Shown: positions 54,721 through 64,000 of the stretch, in pieces
How the letters are laid out: the number at the start of each line of letters is the position of its first letter
How positions within the stretch are numbered: position 1 is the first letter of the stretch
Source of the DNA: Ustulina deusta
Taxonomy: Eukaryota; Ascomycota; Sordariomycetes; Xylariales; Xylariaceae
DNA: 64,000 bases
Direction: 5' to 3'
Assembly: GCA_023159155.1 (NCBI GenBank)
Contig: JAJNNX010000020.1
Location: forward strand, 558,001-622,000
Notes under the pieces: model-generated
The model's input: only the letters and a program-made list of their open reading frames with translations
Database searches by the model: none
What the model was told of the DNA's origin: nothing
Translations under genes and position numbers: made by a program

Positions 54721-56497
54721 AAATAGTCCTTCGCTATCCAGCCCAGTTTTGCATCCACTATTCATGTTGCGTGTATGATTACCATTGTCTGAGTGCGTTA
54801 AGGCTACTAGACGAACCGTCGTTTTCAGGAACTCTGACTAAGGGATGTGTCATGTGACTGGTAGAACATAGAGAGCCTTCCGTGTATCGTAGAAGAGACA
54901 CCGACCGGTGTGGATTTCTAGCCTTTCTGCCTAACATATACCGGTACTCACAATATACTATTACTCATCATGGTAGCATGGGTACGTCATGGATACGAGT
55001 ATTGAGCGCGAATCTAAGAATTCGCCAATGATTGGTCTCTGTTAGCAATACAGAAACTCCTTTATTGGCTCTAGTGAAAGTGGTGTCAAGGTGGTATGGT
55101 TACGATCTACAATATTTACTTCTCATGACTGGGTTGGGTATATCTTCTGACCCAATTGTATGACCGGTTTTTATTGCCCCTGTCTCCGGCTGAGCCATCA
55201 TGCATGGCGTTGTGCTGGGTATTCCATCCAGCCAGCCATTTCTGTAAGACAAAGACTTGGCAGATGAATAGTGTACAGTAATCTCAGCAATTACCATGTA
55301 CATACCTAGTACACTGCTGTAGACCAACGTCTAGTCTTATGCACTCCAAGCTCAAACGGAACAGAATCCACACAACCTAGAAGTAATCAGAAATCCAACT
55401 CAACCAAAATCGGGGATCGCAAATTCCATGCCGCTCGGGGACGTGGGGTTCACCCTACCAATTGACTACCGGTACCAGATTTTCCAGTGCTGGGTTCCAT
55501 AATCAGGCTTATCCAAGTTGGTGACATTGCATGTAAGTATTACGATGGCGGCTATCCCGGTTGTCGGGTCTTCGAACAGCCGCATGCAAAATGCAATCTG
55601 GACCTCCGCCTTTCACGCTACTACTAGTAAGAACGGCAGAACGGTTAAAACTGGGTCAGTAACGGGTAATAGGTATCCGTCTACCCGACCCAAACTCGAC
55701 CATGACTCGGAGCGTTGTTAATAGTATCAGAAACGTCGTCGTATGTGGAACGTGTTAAAAACGGCGGCAAGTGCGCTCTTGGGAGAACATTTACTATGAA
55801 AGAATTTTATCACCTTATTCTTACCGGCGCCGGATTCGCGACCTTCGAATAGAGTCGACACAGATGTGGACCTATTGCAAGTATGTAGAGATGATACCTG
55901 AAATAGTGTAATATATATATACCCATGCCAAGGTGGATCCATGTAATTGGGATCTTAACCGAAAAAAACCATCATGAATCACGTTGCACATCCACATATG
56001 ATACGTGACAGTTGCATATTTACTCATTGGGTTGCTTCAATGGTAATGACAGATCAACTTACTATCACCATTGGCAACTTTCATTCTTTGCGAGCGTCAA
56101 CACAAACTTTGAGAATCTCTCTTCGTCTCGTACCATAACTACCTAACTAATGGCCAACGAGTTAGAAGTTCTTCGCTTTTGTGCGGTAAGCCGAAATTTA
56201 AACTTCTACCAGCGGACTAATTACAAGATACATTTTAGCCACGCAATTACAGTGGCAAAGGTAGGTAACAACGAGTGCATTCTAGATTCTTAGAAAGGGT
56301 AGAGACTTACTAATATAGCGCGGATGGAATGCGTGTGGCCAAGGTAGTGTTGCATAAAACACAAAGTGGCTATGTAACCCTCCTTTATGTAAGATTGTTA
56401 TATAGCCAACACCCGTCAACTTAGCGAGATTTCTTTAAACGGAAGGGGGTATTTTTATTTCGTTTTAGTTTTTTTATCGTTAAAATTCAATTAAGTT
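54721..56497. other. intergenic
   Basis: No supported gene. About 56355-56385 (ACACAAAGTGGCTATGTAACCC) is a partial copy of the dispersed repeat at 51647-51930. Confidence 0.4.
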
Positions 56498-57120
56498 TTA
56501 CGTGGAAGGGTAGGTTCGGCGTGTCCCCATGTATAAGGGCAGAGGTGAGCACCCTGTAATATTGAATTTCCTCACTTTGCTCATTTCATTGCCAGTATAC
56601 ATGCCAAGGCATATTCTTCCCCCTCTCGATGATGGCCCATACACCACCTTCTCCGCATTCCTGCAGTCATCCCTGTTCATCCATCGGTCGGGTTTAACAG
56701 ATTAGGGGTCTACAAAAAATACGATAGAGCAATGAGATGATGCAACTAATATCACCTTCGCTGCTCCGATCGGTTGGGTCTTTGATGTAACTCACTCATC
56801 CCGAATGATATCCCCGCAAATATCTGAAGTTCATTATAAACCAAAGTCAAACGAATCAAACCAGAGGAGACAATAAAAATGAAATAGAAGTAACAGGATA
56901 TTAGGACTTACCAGAGATCTCATGAATTTTCGGTAATCTAAATTATACTGGCCGTCTTGGACGACATTATAATAACCTTCCATCCCTGGCATAACGACTG
57001 CCGCGTTCGCGTTCGAGGTCTTAGCTCGAGGGTGGAGATACAAGTGGTGGAATGTAACACTGGCAAGATATAATGCCGGTACAGCCACGATGCCAGGCTA
57101 CTCATTGGAAACGTCCCCGA
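56498..57120 (-). pseudogene. possible exons of an unknown gene
   Basis: Minus strand. One piece reads YLHPRAKTSNANAAVVMPGM then EGYYNVVQDGQYNLDYRKFM, ending RSL at a GTAAGT donor (about 56911). A later piece reads NRDDCRNAEKVVYGPSSRGG then RICLGMYTGNEM. Both look coding and could belong together, but acceptor sites and a start are not clear. No family recognised. Confidence 0.3.
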
Positions 57121-58159
57121 ACGCTTGGAGTCGTGTGATAATGGTTTCATCGAAATGTATTAGAGGTTAGGCCCATCCAAAAGGAAAATTGGGCTTGGAA
57201 AACATAATGGCAATCAATGTATAACGATATCACTCAGCTTTCGAAAAATGTTGGCAATGGCCTACCTGGCTACGTCTTCTAGATAGTCACTCTTGGTAGC
57301 GGAGGCAACAAACCATTGCGCATCTTTCCACATGCAAGGGAATGGTAAGTAAGTAAGGATATGTATGCGCCTCCCAGGTATATAGTTCGGATCCTAATCC
57401 CGGATAGCGTCGCAATCACAGATCACACATGACAGAAAATCGCAAAGACCTTCCTCTGTACAGTGTCTGTATATACTAAGGTCAACGAAGCAACAGGTGG
57501 GCGAGACTCAAGAAGTTGTGTAACTAATTGTCATCGTGACGGCATTCCCCTCCAATACTAGATATGCAGGTTAGAATCGCTGCACTTCCACAACGAATCA
57601 ACAGAAACCTTCGTACAGAGCAAGTGTCATTATTATTTCTAACTTAAACTATCCCTAGATCAACATCTCCCCCCCTGCCAAGAAAAAAAGAAAAAAGAAA
57701 AAAGAAAGAAAGAGAAGGGGGGGAGGGAGAGAAAACTAAAACAAACGAAAGCTGATCACACATATTTTACTGCCGATAAGGTGCTTCACAACGCGCAAAA
57801 GCAAATCACACTAGCCTTCTCCAACTATCTCTATCCCATGAAATAAGTTCATTGTTAATTCGATTTCCACTTCGGCTTATCTTAGTTTATTCAATGTGTG
57901 TAGATTTCAGTGCTGTAGTCAGGTTTCCAGGGTTATATTTGGGGCATGTGGCGCTTTCACTGTCTCGACTTCTGGACAACGAAAGGAATGCCTGTTTTAA
58001 GCAGCATATACATATTATTCAACTCTCTGTTATTGGTGGATACTTAGTTTAGTAAGCTTGCATAGGTAAAATTGGGAAGGAAATGATACTTAGACTTATA
58101 CATGAATCAGTAGGCTATGCCAACTGTGTCGCAGTAACGTGGGCACCACCACCCATGTT
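57121..58159. other. intergenic with purine tract
   Basis: A long A/G tract (about 57683-57740) is the only notable feature. No coding region was recognised. Confidence 0.4.
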
Positions 58160-58867
58160 TCAAGGAATACGACCTAAGTTATAACGGGCCTCTCTTTCAG
58201 CTGCAGTTTCATCTGCCTCTCCAACGATCAGAGTATTAGATAGGTCGCCCGTGTCAGTTTCTAGTGCAAGATCAGAAGCCTCGGCCAATTTTCTAGCTCT
58301 CACTTTCCTGTGATAATGTTCTCGGCTCTTTTGCCTGCATTTATCGCATCTTGTGAACCCAAGGGTAGTTGGATTCAGACAACGAGTGCATGCTCCAGCA
58401 GTTTCCCGGGCCATTCTAGTTTTCTTTTTACAATCTGCCTCCCGTTTACGACAGGGTTCGCAGGATGTCTGCCAGTTTTCTGCTGCTAATGGCTTGCCGC
58501 ATTGGGCACATTGCCCTGATCTTCCACGCTTTTTGTATCTCGATCTAAGCCAGTCCCTTCGACCTTGATGCTGACGACATACATCAGAGTTCAAATCTCG
58601 AAAATTGGGGCATTTTTTAACAGTGCAGGTATTTTTATGCCCTGTAGGGAGGAGTGTAGGGGGGAGTGTGGGAGGGAGTGTAGGGAGGGGTGTTCTATCA
58701 GGTGCTTTGCCATCAACTTGGCTTGGGTTCTCGGTGCTTTGAAAAAGGGACTTTTGTGACATTTTACCTCTTCTAACTGAAAGTGTGAAGTATGTGCTAC
58801 ACTTAGGCGAAGAATAATCACCTTGGCTTGGGTTTTCAGTGCTCTGAAAAGGGGACTTTTGTGACAT
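58160..58867 (-). CDS. Cys-rich putative zinc-binding protein with duplicated N-terminus
   Basis: A 235-aa minus-strand frame. Three Cys/His sets are visible: C81-x4-C86-x10-C97-x2-H100, C120-x2-C123-x12-C136-x2-C139, and C160-x2-C163-x10-C174-x2-C177. They lie in a very basic context (RRDWLRSRYKKRGR, KSREHYHRKVRARK), so three zinc sites and a nuclear, nucleic-acid-binding role are plausible. The N-terminus carries a 35-residue duplication, MSQKSPFQSTENPSQ and again MSQKSLFQSTENPSQ, created by a 105-bp tandem duplication. Translation could start at either copy (58867 or 58762). A Pro/Thr repeat (TLPPTLPPTLLPT) separates it from the zinc part. No family name can be given. Confidence 0.6.
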   Translation of the reverse strand: MSQKSPFQSTENPSQGDYSSPKCSTYFTLSVRRGKMSQKSLFQSTENPSQVDGKAPDRTPLPTLPPTLPPTLLPTGHKNTCTVKKCPNFRDLNSDVCRQHQGRRDWLRSRYKKRGRSGQCAQCGKPLAAENWQTSCEPCRKREADCKKKTRMARETAGACTRCLNPTTLGFTRCDKCRQKSREHYHRKVRARKLAEASDLALETDTGDLSNTLIVGEADETAAEREARYNLGRIP

Positions 58868-58925
58868 TTTACCTCTTCCAACTGAAAGTTTGAAGTAAGT
58901 GCTTGAAATCTAAGACAACAGCAAA
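58715..58925. repeat. 105-bp tandem duplication over the gene start
   Basis: Two adjacent copies contain CTTGGCTTGGGTT .. GGGACTTTTGTGACATTTTA and CCTCTTC.AACTGAAAGT. The copies differ at about 10% of positions. The unit covers the ATG and the bases just 5' of it. Confidence 0.9.
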
Positions 58926-59726
58926 CTAATACGGAACTCAGGCTTCTATTTATGCTAGGTCGCGGCCCAATTGATTTCGGGCTCACTTTGATAAAGAAAC
59001 TGTTCAATAATAGATTCAAAACCCAAGATTGCTTTTGTGGCGTATCCAGCCTGCTTCAAAGACAAAGCGAACATCGCTCACAGCATAGTACATGTTCTTT
59101 ACGTCTGAGGAGAAATCGTTCTATCTACAAATCTTCGCTGATTGTACAGTGATTGTTGGATAGCGCTGATCAAGAGATTGTGTAACTAGGAGTAGGAGAG
59201 TACTGGAAGTTCAACCGTAGGCTGTCGTGAACTTCGTATAAAACCTGAAGGACTTTAAACAGATACTAGGACCTTCCATTCAACTCATTATTAAATGTTA
59301 GCAGGTAGAAAATTTTGTCATCCTCGGTATTGATGGTAGAGTAAGCGGGCACACAGCAAGGTCCAAACTTAGATAATGTTGTCTCCCTTTGGCTTACACA
59401 ACAGTGAGATGTCCTTCCGAGGAAGGCAAATCACTTCACCTGTCAGGGCTGGTTCTGAAGGCTTCTGGAAACAATGGCCATTCTAGGGATAACCTTGGTA
59501 ACAACAGATCAAAGACATCGTGATGATTAATGAAAGAACTAGGAGCCACACGACCTTCAGCGATACAAACAAAAGACTAAACAAAGCCATTGATGCCTGG
59601 AGCTTTCTCGAGCTGATAACCGAAATCGAAAAGATATAAAGCCCGGCGAAATCGTCCAAATCAAGATCCGTCAGTCCCTCTCAGCCAGTCTCCATCTCAC
59701 CAACAGTCCTCCGATCCAGCGCAACA
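58926..59726. other. intergenic; TATA box before the next gene
   Basis: A TATAAA at 59635-59640 lies about 90 bp before ATG 59727. Nothing else was recognised. Confidence 0.45.
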
Positions 59727-60170
59727 ATGTGTCGTTACCGCAAGTCGATATTCCTCTGCAACCACTCGCAGCTCTCGGCCGAGCCGCACACGATCTGCGC
59801 CGCCCAGCGGGACTACATGTCGGGACGAAGCGCGGAGGCCTGCGATGAGATCAACACGCACACCCGCACTACGCTCCGTATCTCGAAATTGTGCGACCGC
59901 TGTGGAACTAAGAAGGCGACGCTCGACCGGAGGCTCTCGGACGTGAAGACGAAGATGGCGGAGCTCAGACAGCACCTCACCGAGGCGTACGGCGACTGCG
60001 TCAAACACGTCTACGAGGCGGGCCTCGAGCCGGGGGCGAAGGTGGAGGACGCGGAGAGTGCGGGGGATGCGGGGCCGAAGAAGAGCGATCCCGTCGAGGA
60101 GTTTCTGAGAATGAAGCGGACCGAGGAACACTCGCAGCTGATGATGCTGGGTAGTTCGTTGCGTAAGTAA
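59727..60170 (+). CDS. small Cys/His-rich fungal hypothetical protein
   Basis: An intronless 147-aa frame behind a TATA box. The N-terminal 60 residues hold Cys2, Cys11, His13, His21, Cys24, Cys39, Cys56 and Cys59 (MCRYRKSIFLCNHSQLSAEP .. LCDRCG), a spacing I recall from a widespread family of short fungal proteins of unknown function that probably bind metal. The rest is a charged helix (LDRRLSDVKTKMAELRQHLT) and an acidic tail. The plus-strand reading is preferred over the equally open antisense frame because of the TATA box, start context and Cys pattern. Confidence 0.6.
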   Translation: MCRYRKSIFLCNHSQLSAEPHTICAAQRDYMSGRSAEACDEINTHTRTTLRISKLCDRCGTKKATLDRRLSDVKTKMAELRQHLTEAYGDCVKHVYEAGLEPGAKVEDAESAGDAGPKKSDPVEEFLRMKRTEEHSQLMMLGSSLRK

Positions 60171-60815
60171 GAACATTCTAGTTAACTCGAGAAGTGAATA
60201 TTCGACGGCATGCTCATGTTTGTACGTCCCTATGTTAGGATATATTAGGCTGGTGCCAACGGGGTCGTGTGAGTACAAAAAATAAATATCTTCGTCCACC
60301 CTTGAATAATCTAGAGCTAATTTTGTTTTTCCAATGCTTTTTTACATACCTGAAGATTATTACCCACCAATCATCAAAATGGTAGGAACCTAGAAGACTA
60401 AACATCCCTCTAACCCTCACCGCTAGAGCTCCATTTACAAAGGCATCGATGAATCCCAACTAATTTGAATTCTATCACCAGGACCTTCCGTACAAAGTCC
60501 AAAATCAAATCACGAGGCCATATATAGGATGGACAGAACCCAGCCTAAATGGGAAAGGGGGTTGTGGAAGTAGCTCGCTCCTTTGCTGCCAAACTGTATG
60601 CTTCCATCTCTCTCACCCCTCAAACCACCAGTATCGCCAGTAAACATGAGCACGCCGTTTCGGCCGTTGGTAGATATCAATCTCCCTGTTAACCCTCTTG
60701 CCCTTTCCGTCATCACTCGTGACACATAAACGTGACAATCCACCCCGTCCCCCGCCCCCCTTTTGAAATTTCATTCCACCCTATTCACGTCTTCCTTCAT
60801 GCCATACTACCATTC
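60171..60815. other. intergenic
   Basis: Between the small Cys protein and the 3' end of the aldehyde dehydrogenase. No gene recognised. Confidence 0.4.
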
Positions 60816-62960
60816 TCAATACTGACCCTCAAGCGAGAGTGTCCCGGTCTTAGTAATGAGGTACTCATTGATAGCAACGTCCTTGCCGGATTCCTTGCCA
60901 TATCCCGAGTCCTTGATGCCGCCAAACGGCGACTCAGCCGAGGACATACTCCCTGCGCGCGCGGTCAGCATCACAACCATTCCCCGCGAATGTCTTCGGG
61001 CCGCGGCGGGGAGGGGGACCTAATTCAATCCCGCCGTTCAAGACTCACCGGTATTCAGCCCGATCATGCCGGCCTCGAGGTTCTCGAATAGGCGCCACAT
61101 GCGGTCGACGTTCTTCGTGAAGCAGTACGACGCGAGACCCATCTAACAGCGGCCGCCACGTGTTAGCTCAACCCCCGGATCGATGTATCTCGTGTCTGTC
61201 CGCCCGAGGATAGAGGCTGGGCAAAGAAAAAGGTGAAAGAAAGAGAAAGAAAGAAGAAGAAAAAAAAAAAAAAACTCACGCTCGTGTTATTAGCGGCCTT
61301 GACGGCCTCCTCCTCGGTATCGAACGGGAACAGCGCCAGCAGCGGGCCGAAGGTCTCCTCCGAGGCGACGAGCATGTCGGTCGTCGCGTTCCCGATGATG
61401 GTGGGCTCGAAGAAGAAGCCGTTGTCCCGGCTGATGCGGTTGCCGCCCGTGATGACGGTGGCGCCGTTGCGCCTGGCGTCCTCGATCTGGCGCGCGACCT
61501 TGTCGAGGCTCTGCGGCACCGTCAGTGCACCCACTATCACCGCCGGGGTCAGTAATTACGCTTTTTTTTTAAAAGTTTTAAGCAGTTCTGGGAGCTCTCG
61601 AAACATGCTCTCGAAACATACTCCTGAGACATTTCGGCAGCTCTCGAGTTAGTAGAAAGGGAAGAAAATGACTCCAGCGGTAACTCACTAGTGACGCCCT
61701 CCTCGAGCCCGTGCCCGACGCGCAGCGCCTCCGTCTTCGCCGCCAGCAGCGCCGCCAGGTCGTCGTAGATGGCCCGCTGCACGTACACGCGGTTGGCCGT
61801 GATGCAGGCCTGGCCGGCGTTTCTGAACTTCAGCGGGATGATGGCTGGCCGTGGCTTTTTGGTCAGTAGGTATTCTTCTTTGCCTGTTCCTCGTAAATTG
61901 TTAACGTACCTTCGCAGGCTTGTTCTAGATTGGCGTCGTTGAAGACGAGGACGGGACAATTGCCGCCGAGCTCGAGCGTCAGCTTCTTCAGGCCGTCGGC
62001 GCAATGGGCCGACAGGATCTTTCCCACGCGGGTCTTGGGTCTGTTAGTTCGTTCGTTCCCCGTGCGTGCGCATCCGTTGCCGCGGGAGGCGGACTTACCG
62101 AGCCCGTGAACGACACCTTCTTGACGGCGGGGTGTTTGCACAGAGCTTCGCTCAGGGCGGGCGTGTTGTCCAGCGTGGTAGGCAGGATGTTGAACACGCC
62201 CTTGGGGAACCCCGCCTTCTCGGCCAGGTACGCCAGTGTGAGGGCCGTGAGGGGCGTCTCGGGAGATGGCTTCGCCACCATGGTGCACCCGGCGGCGAAG
62301 GCCGTGCTCGCCTTCCTGAGAATCATGGCGACGGGGAAGTTCCAGGGCACCAGCGCGGCGACGACACCGATGGGCTGTTTGATGGTGAAGATCCTGCGGC
62401 CGGGTAGTGCAGCCGGATACGTGGCGCCTTGGATGCGCTCGGCCTCGCCGGCGAACCAGCGCGTGAAGCCGGCGGCGTAGTCGATCTCGCCGCGGGCCTC
62501 GACGAGCGGCTTACCGGTCTCGTGGACGAGGATGCGGGCGATGTCCTCCTTGTTCTCGCGGATCAGGGCATCCCATTTCGAGAGGAGCATCGATCGAGCG
62601 AGGGGCGTGTATGTCCGGTATGTGGCGAACGCGGCGGCCGCCGCTTGCACCGCGCTGTCGACGTCCTCTGCGCCCATGTCGGGACATGTCGCGAACGTCT
62701 GGCCGGTGCCCGGATCTTTTATGAGGCCAGGGGGTTAGAGTAGGAACATGCCATGCGCATGGCATAGTTGCGTACCAATGATTTCGAATGTCTTCCCTGA
62801 TTCGGCCCCGATCCATTCCCCATCGACATACGCATCGTTGCGGAACAGGTCCGGGTCCCTCAACTTGAGCTGTATCGTCTGATGTCAGTTCGTTGTATCC
62901 TTCGCCTCTCAGGGTCTATCTTGCTAGACTTACATCGATCAATGGCTTTCGGTCTCCCAT
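60816..62960 (-). CDS. aldehyde dehydrogenase, succinate-semialdehyde dehydrogenase type
   Basis: Eight minus-strand exons, from 62960 (MGDRKPLID, 27 nt) through about 62878-62776, 62715-62099, 62033-61910, 61844-61689, 61533-61280, 61143-61048 and 60956-60816, give roughly 500 aa. Motifs in order: WIGAESGKTFEIIDP, AAFATYRTYTPLARS, VVAALVPWNFPVAMILRKAS with TAFAAGCTMVAKPSPETP (NAD(P) Rossmann part), KKVSFTGSTRVGKIL, LTLELGGNCPV (general-base Glu), FRNAGQACITANR (catalytic Cys), SEETFGPLLALFPF, and at the end SPFGGIKDSGYGKESGK. This is the GabD/Uga2 pattern, oxidising succinate semialdehyde to succinate in the GABA shunt; other semialdehydes are possible. Introns are short with good donors; one has a long pyrimidine tract (about 61240-61275). 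No targeting peptide is obvious, so a cytosolic site is likely. Confidence 0.9.
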
Positions 62961-64000
62961 GATAGGCTCTGTTCTGGGGATAATTTCCGGGCTTTGAGGG
63001 ACGTAGGGACGATTCAGAGGATCCGGGCGAAGCGATTGATGCTTAGACCGCGAGCACCCAAACTATGAGTTGATATCAAGGGAGAGTTCAGGTTGCCACG
63101 GGAGAAGGAGAGTACCCCAACTGTTTGCCTGCCCCGCATGCATCTCCGCATGGAATGTCTCGTTTTACAGCACAGACTCGCCACACATTTCACTTGAAAT
63201 TACCCGAAATGGTAAGGTTCTGCCTTCTCATGACTCCCATTTACCTACTTCGGCTTGGGATTAAATGCATGTATCAGACCGATGATACGCTGCGTACTGC
63301 CATCCTGACGCACCGCTACGAGTATCAATAAACTGCATCTCTGTATCTAACTCTACATATGTAAGTACTTCACAAAATGCGCACACAAGAATAGTAAGTA
63401 GTAGTGATACGGCGCTGCTTGTCATGTAATATGTGCTCTTCAGCCAAAAACACCATAACATATGCCAATACGCTTTGAGCTCTCATCTCTCAGGGTATTT
63501 GATGGGCACCGTTTGTTTTTCCTCTTAGCGTTAATGTACAAGCGGGGTTGATGTAAATCCAAGTCTGGCCATCAAAAAGGGAACAGGGGAAGACATCATC
63601 GTCCTATCGAGCCGAGATAGAAGCAAAGTAAAAATGATATCCTTTTATGTGCCAACGCCCTGACGATGATGCAAGCTAAACGCCATTTTCGTATGCTTCC
63701 ATGATTTATGCGTGTAAACTTCCAATAACGATTGTCGTAGCGATGATCATACTAAATGACTTGGGTCCCGACGTCTTGCTATTGCCGTTATTGCAATGGG
63801 GAGGTTTGAGACTTCTGGCATTGTCGTCTCCTCGTGCGACGGTATCAAGGAGCCGGTTCGAATACGCCACATGGGGCGGCTGATCGTGTTTTGTCATCCG
63901 CGGCGACGTCATAGCCCATGTACTCATTCCACCCGTCCCTCACTAGTTCCTTGGTTTTCTTCCCGACCTTTGTTAGAACACATCGTATTCGTAGAAATGC
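62961..64000. other. intergenic to window end
   Basis: Promoter of the aldehyde dehydrogenase, then unique-looking DNA. Short frames only; nothing supported. Confidence 0.45.

Noticed and set aside
59697..60299. 200-codon minus frame opposite the small Cys/His protein
   Set aside because: No start context or family resemblance; the plus strand has a TATA box and metal-binding Cys spacing. Some doubt remains.
63840..63870. GGTTCGAATAC, like a tRNA B box
   Set aside because: No cloverleaf or A box fits around it. A similar GGTTCGAGCC at about 20370 also lacks one.

Overview
The window looks like a nuclear chromosome segment from a filamentous ascomycete (Pezizomycotina, most likely Sordariomycetes). 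Genes carry short introns (about 50-110 nt) with GT..AG borders and CTAAC/CTGAC-type branch sites. The gene content is typical of the group: NatA subunit Naa15, proteasome Rpt5, MIX23/CID2, DUF1774, mitochondrial ACP synthase, HET domain, eqolisin (G1) peptidase, class II hydrophobin, LysM protein, P450. A ~1.9 kb A+T-saturated transposon relic suggests RIP-type (C-to-T) mutation. No tRNA, rRNA, CRISPR or prokaryotic feature was found. Exon borders were worked out by hand and may be off by a base.

Layout. 0-7 kb: DUF1774 membrane protein (+), mitochondrial holo-ACP synthase (+), M20 peptidase (-). 7-9.4 kb: short tandem repeats and decayed repeat DNA. 9.5-14.4 kb: secreted G1 peptidase (+), an MFS scrap, then a divergent pair: pfkB/MAK32-like kinase (-) and adenylate-kinase-like gene (+), the latter cut by an in-frame TGA. 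14.4-15.1 kb: GH5 cellulase relic. 15.9-17.8 kb: intact intronless HET-domain gene. 18.1-24 kb: GTPase scrap, tandem repeats, a small secreted beta/gamma-crystallin-like protein, a DUF6604-like relic, a modular 'GW' protein and a damaged LysM gene. 24.2-27.3 kb: two convergent orphan membrane proteins, one with a RING-like Cys/His cluster. 27.9-29.1 kb: unassigned coding debris.

30-38 kb is a conserved housekeeping block: NAA15 (-), MIX23/CID2 (-), RPT5 (+). 40.3 kb: class II hydrophobin with a pentapeptide repeat. 41-51.5 kb is accessory and repeat-rich: a possible LTR remnant, an orphan gene, a Fot1/pogo-like element (45152-47076, TA duplication, terminal inverted repeats) that splits a host gene, an F-box-type fungal hypothetical protein and retroelement scraps. 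52-54 kb: an intact five-exon cytochrome P450 beside a decayed gene. 58-63 kb: a Cys-rich putative zinc protein with a duplicated 5' end, a small Cys/His protein, and a succinate-semialdehyde-type aldehyde dehydrogenase with eight exons.

The housekeeping block has clean intron structures. The accessory stretches are full of truncated genes, frame breaks at homopolymers or short tandem repeats, and dispersed repeats. I see no coherent secondary-metabolite cluster; the P450 stands beside only one unidentifiable relic.
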